64,000 nt of DNA, from contig CAVRYN010000005.1 in NCBI GenBank assembly GCA_963725505.1, positions 372,001 through 436,000 on the forward strand, in the 5' to 3' direction. This document shows, in pieces, positions 17,838 through 25,748 of this stretch. Source of the stretch: Udaeobacter sp963725505 (lineage in GTDB: Bacteria > Verrucomicrobiota > Verrucomicrobiia > Chthoniobacterales > UBA10450). Under the pieces are notes generated by a model that saw nothing but the letters and a program-made list of their open reading frames with translations, was not told where the DNA came from and ran no database searches. The translations under genes were made by a program, and so were the position numbers. Position 1 is the first letter of the stretch. Every line of letters starts with the position of its first letter.

Positions 17838-19826
17838 GTGAAGCGATTTTATCTCTGCGTGCTTTTTCTGACCTTCTGTTCGGCGCAAGCTGGGTTGCCG
17901 CCGCTTATTCCAAGGGAAATCCTGTTCGCTAATCCGGCGCGGACGGATCCGAAAGTCTCGCCCGACGGTTCGCAGTTGAGCTGGCTGGCACCGGACAAAA
18001 GCAACACGCTGAATGTTTGGACGAGTGCGATCGACGGCACGAATGCACATTGCGTGACGAACGAAACAGGGGACCCGATTGAGTGGTACACATGGGCCGG
18101 AGATGGGAAACACATCCTCTATCTCCACGACAATGCCGGCGACGAAATTCCGCACCTGTTTTCAGCTGATTTGATGACCGGCAATGTCCGGGATCTGACC
18201 CCGTTTCGCGGCGTACGGGCGCAAAATGTCCTGACCGATTCACGACATCCTGGGTCCGTCTTCGTGGCTATGAATCTGCGCGACCGATCGGCGTTCGACA
18301 TGTACCGCGTCGATCTCGAAACCGGTGCGATCACTCTCGAAGCCAAAAATCCCGGCGACGTGCTCACGTGGAGAGCCGATAACAATTTCGTGGTTCGCGC
18401 GGCTACCGCCTTCGATGGGAAAACCGGCCGCACGATCATTCGTGTGCGCGATGCCGCTGATAAGCCGTGGCGCGACCTTGTCGTGATGCCCTTTGAACAG
18501 GCGCTCTTTGCCGGACAGGTTGTGAATGGTTCGCTCATCGTCGGTTTCGACGCTGACGGCAAAGGCTTGTTGATCGATTCGGCACTGCATTCAGACAAAG
18601 GTCGCTTGGTGCGCGTCGATTTGAAAGACGGTCACGAGATCGGAGTCGTGGCCGAGGATCCACAATGCGACGTCGCATTTGCGGATGTTGGCCGCTTGGG
18701 AATTAAGCCAAGCGTAATTTTGAATCCGATAACTGACGCCCCGCAGGCTGTCGAATTCAATTACGAAACGCGGCACTGGTCCTTTGTCGATCCAAAATTG
18801 AAAGCTGATTTCGAAGAGATCACTCGCCAGGCCCCGGGTTTTGTCGATCTCGTTAGTCGTGATAACGCCGATCGAGTTTGGATCGTCGCTATCCGCCGAA
18901 GTGATGCGCCGGGCAAGTTTTACACTTTCGAGCGAGGCACGAAAAAATTGAAGCTACTGTTCGACGAAAATCCCGGTCTATCGAAATTCAAACTCGCTGC
19001 AAAACAACCAGTCGTAATCAAGGCGCGCGATGGATTGGAGTTGGTCAGTTATCTAACGACTCCTGCGGGACTGGAGCCGAAAAAACTGCCTTTGGTTCTG
19101 CTTATTCACGGCGGGCCTTGGGATCGTGATTCCGACGATTACGATCCCGAAGTGCAGTTTCTCGCCAACCGCGGCTATGCCGTTCTGCAAGTGAACTATC
19201 GCGGCTCAACCGGTTTCGGCATCAAGTTCTTCAATGCTGGCAATCTTCAGGTTGGGCTTGGGATGGTGGAAGATCTTTTTGATGCAGTGCGTTGGGCCGT
19301 GGATCAAGGAATTGCTGATCCAAAACGGATTGCAGCGATGGGCTGGTCGGGCGGAGGTTTTGCCACCTTGCGAGCCTTGGAAATGCGGCCTGATCTCTTT
19401 GCGTGTGGAGTTGATGGCTGCGGACCTGCCGACGAAGCCACCGGCCTTCGTTCCTTTCCAAAATACTGGTCTAACATATTGGCGCGTTGGCGTCGTCGTG
19501 AGGGAGACGCCGATCACGACGAGAACTGGAACCGAAAGATCTCGCCGCTTTATCATGTCGATGCGATCCGCGCTCCACTTCTGATCGGTCAAGGCAAGAA
19601 CGATCCTCGAGTCACATTGGCTGATGCTGACGCCATGGTCGCCGCGTTGCGCAAAGCAAAACGTGAAGTGACCTACGTGGTCTATCCGGACGAAGGACAC
19701 GGCTTCGCGCGGCCTGAAAACCAACTCGATTTCTATGGCCGCGTCGAAGAGTTTCTCGCTAAACACCTCGGCGGCCGCGCCGAACCGTGGAGAAAGATCA
19801 CCGGTGCGACTGCGGAACTAAGGTAG
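17838..19826 (+). CDS. Secreted S9 family peptidase (prolyl oligopeptidase-like)
   Basis: Signal peptide MKRFYLCVLFLTFCSAQAG sends it to the periplasm. A beta-propeller-like part covers about residues 25-390 (SPDGSQLSWLAPDKSNTLNVW, WYTWAGDGKHILYLHD). An alpha/beta hydrolase domain follows: LLIHGGPWDRDSDDYDPEVQFLANRGYAVLQVNYRGSTGFG, then the nucleophile Ser504 in GWSGGGFATLRALEMRPDLFACGV, the Asp in GKNDPRVTLADA and the His in DEGHGFARPEN. The triad is complete and the 662-residue length is standard. It probably cleaves short peptides for nutrition. Transcribed divergently from the NDK gene. Confidence 0.94.
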   Translation: MKRFYLCVLFLTFCSAQAGLPPLIPREILFANPARTDPKVSPDGSQLSWLAPDKSNTLNVWTSAIDGTNAHCVTNETGDPIEWYTWAGDGKHILYLHDNAGDEIPHLFSADLMTGNVRDLTPFRGVRAQNVLTDSRHPGSVFVAMNLRDRSAFDMYRVDLETGAITLEAKNPGDVLTWRADNNFVVRAATAFDGKTGRTIIRVRDAADKPWRDLVVMPFEQALFAGQVVNGSLIVGFDADGKGLLIDSALHSDKGRLVRVDLKDGHEIGVVAEDPQCDVAFADVGRLGIKPSVILNPITDAPQAVEFNYETRHWSFVDPKLKADFEEITRQAPGFVDLVSRDNADRVWIVAIRRSDAPGKFYTFERGTKKLKLLFDENPGLSKFKLAAKQPVVIKARDGLELVSYLTTPAGLEPKKLPLVLLIHGGPWDRDSDDYDPEVQFLANRGYAVLQVNYRGSTGFGIKFFNAGNLQVGLGMVEDLFDAVRWAVDQGIADPKRIAAMGWSGGGFATLRALEMRPDLFACGVDGCGPADEATGLRSFPKYWSNILARWRRREGDADHDENWNRKISPLYHVDAIRAPLLIGQGKNDPRVTLADADAMVAALRKAKREVTYVVYPDEGHGFARPENQLDFYGRVEEFLAKHLGGRAEPWRKITGATAELR

Positions 19827-19904
19827 GGTGCGACCGCCGGGCGCGCCGCACCTTTGGATAGCCGAAAAGTGTCGGCTCCGTCGAGGTTTCTCTCGGAATT
19901 ACTC

Positions 19905-20669
19905 TTACTTCTTCTCGGGCGCTTTTTCGCCCTTCATCTCCGCCATTTTTTGTGCGAGACCCGCTGCGTATTTTTCGTATTGGACATTGTCGATCGTGAA
20001 CGTTCCAAACATGTAGTTCGAATTGTCCCAGGACCAATTCTGATCCGCATCGGTGTAGGACATTTTTGACGTGCGTCCCTGGGCGTATTCGTGATGAAGC
20101 GGATCGGCGCCAGGCGGGTTCTTGATTTTTGGCGAGCCACCGAGTCCCCCCTCGATCAGATGACCGCGGAAAGTGCCATACTGCCCAAGAGTGATCTCAT
20201 GATCTTTATCCTCAATCTTGCGGGTGATCGGCACGTAGCGCGTTTCGGTTTTCTTCGACGCGCCGGGCTCCAACACCTTCGCAGCGATCGCTTCCAACGC
20301 TTTTCGCTGCTCCGGGCTGGCCTTCCCATCGATGTAAGTGTAGGAAAAGTTCCAGTTCCCGAACGATTCCATCATCGTCTGGCCTTCTGGGCTTTGCCCT
20401 ATGGAGGCGATGGCGAGGCCGTCGAGTTTCACTTTTCCATAGTTACCTTTCTGGATAAAGAGCACCTGCCCGCCGCCGCAGGTCATCTTGGTCGGTTTGG
20501 AGTTAAACCAGCACGGACACGCGGCATCGCACGAGCACGCTTCTTCCAGTTGGCCCGTAATTTTCCATGGTGTTTTATCTTTTGGTTCGTTCGCGGCCCG
20601 CACAGGCGCTGCATGGACGAGGAGCGCTGCAACAAGCGCGCACAGCGAGAGAAGGGATGTCGTTTTCAT
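19905..20669 (-). CDS. Secreted DUF1326 protein
   Basis: Signal peptide MKTTSLLSLCALVAALLVHAAPVRAA, then WKITGQLEEACSCDAACPCWFNSKPTKMTCGGGQ, the cysteine-rich DUF1326 signature. The clustered Cys residues (ACSCDAACPCW) suggest metal binding, but the family function is not established. The middle part resembles a beta-barrel with YTYIDGKASPEQRKALEAIA. 254 residues. It converges with the peptidase gene and stands alone. Confidence 0.85.
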   Translation of the reverse strand: MKTTSLLSLCALVAALLVHAAPVRAANEPKDKTPWKITGQLEEACSCDAACPCWFNSKPTKMTCGGGQVLFIQKGNYGKVKLDGLAIASIGQSPEGQTMMESFGNWNFSYTYIDGKASPEQRKALEAIAAKVLEPGASKKTETRYVPITRKIEDKDHEITLGQYGTFRGHLIEGGLGGSPKIKNPPGADPLHHEYAQGRTSKMSYTDADQNWSWDNSNYMFGTFTIDNVQYEKYAAGLAQKMAEMKGEKAPEKK

Positions 20670-20719
20670 AGCGCCAATTCTATGGTGATGCGTGCGACGT
20701 GGACAAGCCGATTTTGATC

Positions 20720-20834
20720 TGGTTCACACGTTTCTTCGCTCTGCTCAGAATGACAATGATGAGGCGGTCCGCCTTCGCTAAGGCTACGGCGCAATCGCTC
20801 CAGCCCTCGCTTTGCGCTGCGCTCCAAGCGAAGG
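20720..20834. repeat. Composite intergenic repeat before tRNA-Gly
   Basis: A partial family C end (TTCGCTCTGCTCAGAATGAC) is followed by GGTCCGCCTTCGCTAAGGCTACGGCG, a short repeat type also glimpsed near 3760, 38760 and 53080, and by an inverted pair CTCCAGCC...CTTGCGC.. /GCGAAGGCTGGAG next to the tRNA 3' end, which could act as its terminator. Confidence 0.5.
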
Positions 20835-20835
20835 C

Positions 20836-20910
<75 letters not shown>

Positions 20911-21034
20911 AGTTTTTGGGGGAAACAATAATGTCCGGCGACCCGCGGGACGCAACCTTTTAATTGCTTCCGCAGGCTTGAAATTGTTGAATCCAAATCG
21001 GGCGTTGAATGCATCCTATGAACAAAGCACCTCT

Positions 21035-21688
21035 ATGAAGAAATTAATCCTCCTCTGCATTTGCTCAACAGCTTTGGCGACAAGCGTGTTTGCGCAGGCC
21101 CCGACGGCATCGCCCATCGCAAGCCCGGCAGCAGCAACACCAACGGCAACGACAGCCGCCATCGCCTCTCCGTCGGACCTGGCCGATAGGATTCATCAGA
21201 AACTGGAGAAAAAGCTTCGCGGCGGCAAACACGGAATCATCATCGGAGGCAATCACGATGAACTCGACCTCGATGACGGAAAGTCGCACGAGGATATTCC
21301 GGCGATGGTGATTCCGCTCGTTGGAATCGTTTTCCTGACGATATTTGGCGCGCCAGTGCTGATCGTAATCGTGATTGGGCTGGTCGCTCTTTTAGTGAGC
21401 CGTTCGCGGCAGCGCACCATCCGAATGATGGTGGAGAAAGGTCAGCCGGTTCCCGCAGAACTGCTTGCACCGCACACGAGAGCAGTGCGGCAGCGGTCGG
21501 ATGTGCGGCGTGGAGTGATTTGGACCATGATTGGCCTCGGTGCGATGATCTTCTTCGGCGCCGTGAACGATTGGGAAGGCGGCGTATGGTCGATCGGGCT
21601 TATTCCATTTCTGATCGGCCTCGGCTATCTCATGGTGTGGAAATTAGAAGGCAAAAAGAGCGTTCCTCCTCCTCCGCCGGGACCGTAG
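21035..21688 (+). CDS. Membrane protein with signal peptide, DUF6249-like
   Basis: ATG at 21035 begins MKKLILLCICSTALATSVFAQ, a signal peptide; an upstream in-frame ATG at 20978 would bury it. A low-complexity Ala/Thr/Ser/Pro stretch follows, then a charged segment (KLEKKLRGGKHGIIIGGNHDELDLDDG). Two or three membrane segments come next (MVIPLVGIVFLTIFGAPVLIVIVIGLVALL; WTMIGLGAMIFFGAV; WSIGLIPFLIGLGYLMVW). It ends in a Pro-rich tail. The layout, with RQRTIRMMVEKGQPVPAELL between membrane segments, fits DUF6249-type proteins. It sits 12 nt before the sigma factor gene, so the three genes here probably form one operon. Confidence 0.8.
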   Translation: MKKLILLCICSTALATSVFAQAPTASPIASPAAATPTATTAAIASPSDLADRIHQKLEKKLRGGKHGIIIGGNHDELDLDDGKSHEDIPAMVIPLVGIVFLTIFGAPVLIVIVIGLVALLVSRSRQRTIRMMVEKGQPVPAELLAPHTRAVRQRSDVRRGVIWTMIGLGAMIFFGAVNDWEGGVWSIGLIPFLIGLGYLMVWKLEGKKSVPPPPPGP

Positions 21689-21700
21689 TATTTTGAGACC

Positions 21701-22237
21701 GTGGAGCTAACTGATGCGGACCTTATCGCGCGAGTTCTTGCCAATGACGATCAGCACGCGTTCGGCGAGCTGGTGCGCCGCCATCAATCCAGTGTGCGCG
21801 GCCTGCTTCGGCAACTCACACGCGCAGACATTTCGTTGGCCGATGATCTGGCGCAGGAAACTTTTCTTCGCGTGTACAAGAACATCCGCAGCTTCCGCGG
21901 TGAGGCGCGATTTTCCACATGGCTTTACCGGATCGCTTACAACTGTTTTCGCGAGGATGCACGCAAACGCAAAGAGCTTGTCGGCGTGGATGAGGAGCTG
22001 TTGCAGGCGGAGCATGATCCACAGACTGTCGATCCCGGTTTGAGGCACGATCTTATGCATGCATTGAATCTCCTTCCCTTGCACGAGCGCACGGCCGTTG
22101 TGCTTTGTTGTCAAAACGGCTTGTCGCATGATGAAGCCGCGCGCGTGCTTGAAATCCCGCTCGGCACCGTGAAGACGAACGTTTTGCGCGGTCGCGAAAA
22201 ACTGAAACGAACGCTGGCTGCGTGGGGACCGAATTGA
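21701..22237 (+). CDS. ECF RNA polymerase sigma factor
   Basis: Group 4 sigma factor that redirects RNA polymerase to stress promoters. Sigma region 2 contains DDLAQETFLRVYKNIRSFRGEARFSTWLYRIAYNCFRED; region 4 contains LPLHERTAVVLCCQNGLSHDEAARVLEIPLGTVKTNVLRGREKLK. 178 residues from a GTG start. It is sandwiched between a membrane protein and a small membrane protein whose start is 4 nt downstream, as is usual when a membrane anti-sigma partner is co-expressed. Confidence 0.95.
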   Translation: MELTDADLIARVLANDDQHAFGELVRRHQSSVRGLLRQLTRADISLADDLAQETFLRVYKNIRSFRGEARFSTWLYRIAYNCFREDARKRKELVGVDEELLQAEHDPQTVDPGLRHDLMHALNLLPLHERTAVVLCCQNGLSHDEAARVLEIPLGTVKTNVLRGREKLKRTLAAWGPN

Positions 22238-22241
22238 TATA

Positions 22242-22595
22242 ATGAACGCAATGATTGACGACGAAACGCTGGATCGGCAATTACGCGAAGCGGCACCGTA
22301 TATCGACGACGAAGGCTTTACCGCGCGCGTTATGGCCAATTTGCCCGTGGCGCAGCGCGAGCCGCGCTGGCTGCGTGCTATGATTCTGCTCGGCCTGGCA
22401 ATCCTCGGAAGCGGGATCGCTTACGTGCTTTCCGGCGGATTCATCCGTGAAGGCATGATCCAGTTGTCCAACTTCCCGATTTGGCTGTTGCTCGTGTTCG
22501 CGTTCGGTTGCGGCCTCGTGGTGGGCGCCTTCGCTGTCATCTTCGCCATCCGCAAGACGCCGGAGGTGCGCGATCTTACCCGGTTGGAGTTTTGA
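22242..22595 (+). CDS. Small membrane protein, possible anti-sigma factor
   Basis: 117 residues, starting 4 nt after the sigma factor. The cytoplasmic N-terminus (MNAMIDDETLDRQLREAAPYIDDEGFTARVMANLP) is followed by two membrane segments (AMILLGLAILGSGIAYVLSGG; WLLLVFAFGCGLVVGAFAVIFAI). No zinc HxxxCxxC motif is present. The position and topology suggest it restrains the upstream sigma factor at the membrane; this is inference. Confidence 0.75.
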   Translation: MNAMIDDETLDRQLREAAPYIDDEGFTARVMANLPVAQREPRWLRAMILLGLAILGSGIAYVLSGGFIREGMIQLSNFPIWLLLVFAFGCGLVVGAFAVIFAIRKTPEVRDLTRLEF

Positions 22596-22608
22596 ACCGG
22601 CGCCTTGC

Positions 22609-23538
22609 TTACGCCGCCGACAGCTCGCGCGCCTGCTGCACGTCGCGTTCGATCTGGTGCACGAGCGCATCGACATTTTCGAATTTCTTCTCCGGCCTGA
22701 GATAGCGAATGAAGCGCAGCTCAAGATCCTTGCCGTAAATATCGCGCTCGAAGTCGAGCAGATGAATTTCCAGAATGCGCTCGGTTTTGCTGCTGCTGAC
22801 GGTGGGCCGATAACCGAGGTTCACGACACCTGGGTAAGCAACTCCCTCCAATGTCGCTTCGGCGAAATAGACGCCGTTTGGCGGGAACTGTTCGTTGTGG
22901 GCGCTCAGATTGGCGGTTGGAAAGCCAATCTTTTTTCCGAGGTCGTCGCCGCGCACGACTGTGCCTAGAATCGTATATTCTCGGCCAAGCATTGCTGCCG
23001 CCTTTTGTAGATCGCCCACTTCCACGGCCTGACGGATCGTCGTGCTGCTTACCACCTCGCCATTCACTTTCACCGGCGGGATTCCGACGACGTTGAAGTC
23101 AAATTGTGCGCCGAGCTTCTTGAGGAGTTCGAGATTGCCGCGCCGATTTTTTCCAAACGACCATTCGTGGCCAACACAAATTTCGCGCAGCGTTTTCGAA
23201 TACTTCACTAATTGCTGGACGAAGTCTTCGGGCTCCGTTGCAGCAAACTCTTTATCGAACGTGATGATCAGAAGATGACCCACGCCAAGATCGCGAATCA
23301 AAGCGATTTTGTGTTGAGTAGCGGTTAGCAAGTGAGGTGCCGCTTTCGGCCGCAACACTTTTTCAGGATGCGGATCGAATGTGACCACGACAGGCGTTCC
23401 GTTTGCCACCTTGGCGTGTTCGGTGGAAGTCGAGATGACTGCCTGATGTCCGCGATGGATGCCGTCGAAGACGCCGATGGCGAGAAAGAGCGGACCGGGC
23501 AATCGCGATAATTCGGAGATGGATCGGAGCGTTTCCAT
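22609..23538 (-). CDS. ribF: Bifunctional riboflavin kinase / FAD synthetase
   Basis: Makes FMN from riboflavin and then FAD. N-terminal adenylyltransferase domain: LFLAIGVFDGIHRGHQAVI (HxGH nucleotide site), VTFDPHPEKVL, and the segment IRQAVEVGDLQKAAAMLGREYTILG. C-terminal kinase domain: GKKIGFPTANLSAHNEQFPPNGVYFAEA, with the PTAN motif, and YRPTVSSSKTERILEIHLLDFERDIYGKDLEL. 309 residues, normal. It is the last gene of the nusA operon, 4 nt after truB. Confidence 0.96.
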   Translation of the reverse strand: METLRSISELSRLPGPLFLAIGVFDGIHRGHQAVISTSTEHAKVANGTPVVVTFDPHPEKVLRPKAAPHLLTATQHKIALIRDLGVGHLLIITFDKEFAATEPEDFVQQLVKYSKTLREICVGHEWSFGKNRRGNLELLKKLGAQFDFNVVGIPPVKVNGEVVSSTTIRQAVEVGDLQKAAAMLGREYTILGTVVRGDDLGKKIGFPTANLSAHNEQFPPNGVYFAEATLEGVAYPGVVNLGYRPTVSSSKTERILEIHLLDFERDIYGKDLELRFIRYLRPEKKFENVDALVHQIERDVQQARELSAA

Positions 23539-23542
23539 TCTT

Positions 23543-24268
23543 TCACGCTCCGCGCATTCTCGAAACTTCCGGGAGGCTCAACATCCGTCCCAGAATTTCT
23601 TCGCACGTTGCGTTTTTGATTTGATCGACCGTGACCGCGTTTGCCACATCGAACCGTCCGGATTTTGTTCGGCGCAGCGATTTCAAGTGCGCGCCGCAGC
23701 CGAGCGCTTCGCCGATGTCGTGCACATACGTGCGTACATAAAACCCTTTACTGCAAAGGACGCTGAAGTCGATTTCGGGCAACGAGATCCGATCGATTGT
23801 GTAGCGATAGACGTGCACCAAGCGCGGCTCGCGCTCTACGACTTTTCCCTGGCGAGCCAGCTTGTAGAGCGGCACGCCAGCGTGTTTCTTCGCGGAGACC
23901 ATCGGCGGCAGTTGATAAAAATCGCCCCGGAACTTTTCAAACGCAGCGCGAATTTGATTTTCATCCAAAGCGGGGACCAGCCGCTCTTGAATTACCTCGC
24001 CTTGTCGATCCTGCGTGTCGGTCGTCACGCCGAGCACAAATGTGCCGGCATACTCCTTGTCTTCGCTCATGAGCAAATCTTGAACCTTTGTGCCGCGCCC
24101 AACGGTAAGCAGCAGCAATCCGGTGGCGATCGGATCAAGCGTGCCGCAATGACCGATTTTCTTGGTGGCCAGTTTTCGCCGCGCCAGCGCAACGACGTCG
24201 TGCGACGTCATCCCTTCGGCCTTATCGACCAGCAGCACGCCGTCAGGATCTGCGCTTAAGGACTTCAC
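23543..24268 (-). CDS. truB: tRNA pseudouridine-55 synthase
   Basis: Isomerises U55 of the T-loop in tRNAs. The N-terminus GVLLVDKAEGMTSHDVVALARR and the catalytic motif KIGHCGTLDPIATGLLLLTVGRGTK (Asp in GTLDP) are typical, followed by the F-R-G-x-x-x-Q-x-PP-x-x-SA-K segment (FRGDFYQLPPMVSAKKHAGVPLY) and CSKGFYVRTYVHDIGEALG. The open frame extends upstream inside nrnA; GTG at 24268 (VKSLSADPDGVLLVDK) gives 241 residues and a 26-nt overlap with nrnA. The short C-terminus lacks an extended PUA domain. Confidence 0.93.
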   Translation of the reverse strand: MKSLSADPDGVLLVDKAEGMTSHDVVALARRKLATKKIGHCGTLDPIATGLLLLTVGRGTKVQDLLMSEDKEYAGTFVLGVTTDTQDRQGEVIQERLVPALDENQIRAAFEKFRGDFYQLPPMVSAKKHAGVPLYKLARQGKVVEREPRLVHVYRYTIDRISLPEIDFSVLCSKGFYVRTYVHDIGEALGCGAHLKSLRRTKSGRFDVANAVTVDQIKNATCEEILGRMLSLPEVSRMRGA

Positions 24269-25226
24269 GAATTTCCTCCAGAACCTTTTCTTCGACCTCG
24301 GCGAGGCTTCCACGAACACGGGCGCCGGCGGCCAGTGTGTGCCCGCCGCCGCCGAATTTCTGGCAAATCGCGCAGACATCGACTGCTTCATCTTTCGAAC
24401 GCATGCTGACGCGCACTTTGCCGTCAGCCAGTTCTTCAAAGAAGACCGCAACGATGACGCCGCGAATTGCCCGGAGATAATCGATTAATCCTTCGTTGTC
24501 CTCGGGTAGAACAGCAAGATCCGCGGCGGTTTTTAAGGTGAGACTGAAGCTTGCCGCTCGGTCGCCGAACTCGAAGCGCGTCGTCCGGAGCAATTCCCGC
24601 AGCAATTCCAGCCTGCGCCGGGGATAGTTCTCATATAATTGCTGGCTAATTTGGCCAACATCGAGACCGCCAACGCGCACGAGTTCCGCCGCGATCTCGA
24701 ACGTGCGCGCGCTGGTTTTTGGATATTGAAACGAGCCAGTGTCGGTGGAAATCGCGGCATAAAGATTTTCCGCGATGTCGTGATTGAGAGGCAGGCCCTG
24801 GCTTTTAATTAGGCTGAAAATGATTTCTCCCGTCGCCGGCGCGCTGGGATCAACGATCACCAGATCCCCATAGCCTGGATTGGTCTGGTGATGGTCGATG
24901 TTGATCCAGATTTTTGCCGAACGAATCGCGGCGAACGCGGTTCCCAGCCGATTTTGAATTGCCGTGTCCAGTGCAATAGCCACGTCGACGTCCTCCGCGG
25001 TGGAGGGCGGCTTGGTCAGCAATTCAGCGCGCGGCAGAAATGAATATTTTTCAAGCATGCCGTCTTCATTCCAGACACGAACGTTCTTGCCAAGTTGCTG
25101 AAGCGACAGTGCCAGCGCGAGCTGGCTGCCCAGCGCGTCGCCATCGGGGCGAACGTGACTCAAGATCGCGAAGCGCTGATGATCGCGCAGAACCTGGCCA
25201 ATTTCATTAAATGTTGAAGCGGTCAT
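24243..25226 (-). CDS. nrnA: DHH phosphoesterase NrnA (oligoribonuclease/pAp phosphatase)
   Basis: Degrades nanoRNA and dephosphorylates pAp; cytosolic, Mn-dependent. DHH-family motifs: ILSHVRPDGDALGSQLAL (motif I), DVAIALDTA (motif II), IDHHQTNPGYGDLVIVDPSA (the DHH of motif III), and ISTDTGSFQYPKT (motif IV). The DHHA1 C-terminal domain ends with FGGGGHTLAAGARVRGSL, the GGGH substrate-binding motif. 327 residues. In many bacteria it lies, as here, between rbfA and truB. Confidence 0.95.
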   Translation of the reverse strand: MTASTFNEIGQVLRDHQRFAILSHVRPDGDALGSQLALALSLQQLGKNVRVWNEDGMLEKYSFLPRAELLTKPPSTAEDVDVAIALDTAIQNRLGTAFAAIRSAKIWINIDHHQTNPGYGDLVIVDPSAPATGEIIFSLIKSQGLPLNHDIAENLYAAISTDTGSFQYPKTSARTFEIAAELVRVGGLDVGQISQQLYENYPRRRLELLRELLRTTRFEFGDRAASFSLTLKTAADLAVLPEDNEGLIDYLRAIRGVIVAVFFEELADGKVRVSMRSKDEAVDVCAICQKFGGGGHTLAAGARVRGSLAEVEEKVLEEIREVLKRRS

Positions 25227-25228
25227 TT

Positions 25229-25307
25229 TGTAGCCACCGCCCTGTGGGTGGTCCGAAAAAAGCGGAACGATTCGCTACGATAGACGGCCCACAGGGCCGT
25301 GGCTACA
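25229..25307. repeat. TGTAG palindromic element, copy A6, inside nusA operon
   Basis: TGTAGCC to GGCTACA. Hairpin 1 ACCGCCC-TGT-GGGTGGT, hairpin 2 ACGGCCC-ACA-GGGCCGT, separated by about 28 nt. It fills the gap between the rbfA stop (25312) and the nrnA start (25226), so it is transcribed as part of the operon. Confidence 0.88.
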
Positions 25308-25311
25308 GCAT

Positions 25312-25662
25312 TCACTCGTCCGCGCCACGGGGTTTTTCGAGATCCTGCAAAATCTCAAGGACGCGCGCGCCGCGCTCGATGGAATCGTCGATATGAAAAA
25401 TTAGATGCGGCGTGTATTTCAAAACGACGTGGCGGGATAGTTCAGCTTGCAGCAGGGGACGATGCGCTTGCAGTCTATCGATTACGCTCGCCCTCGTGGC
25501 CGCGCCAAGAATACTTACGAACACATGCGCGTTCTTCAGGTCGGGCGTAACATCGACAGAATTGATGCTGACCAGCACGCCTTCGAAGTTTATTTGGCGC
25601 GCAATGATCGCGCTCAGCTCACGTTTTACGAGTTCGTTTAAGCGGAGTTGCCGATGTTTCAT
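25312..25662 (-). CDS. rbfA: 30S ribosome-binding factor A
   Basis: Binds the 30S subunit late in 16S maturation and is needed in the cold. 116 residues; starts MKHRQLRLNELVKRELSAII and has the KH-like core VLVSINSVDVTPDLKNAHVFVSILG and LKYTPHLIFHIDDSIERGARVLEIL, all typical. It follows infB, as in most bacteria. Confidence 0.95.
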   Translation of the reverse strand: MKHRQLRLNELVKRELSAIIARQINFEGVLVSINSVDVTPDLKNAHVFVSILGAATRASVIDRLQAHRPLLQAELSRHVVLKYTPHLIFHIDDSIERGARVLEILQDLEKPRGADE

Positions 25663-25748
25663 TGCGTTCAGGTCTTATTCGTCCCTGGGCCCTTCGCCGC
25701 ATGAAGCCAAAGCGACCAAACGGACCAAAGCGACCAATGCCTAACGAA

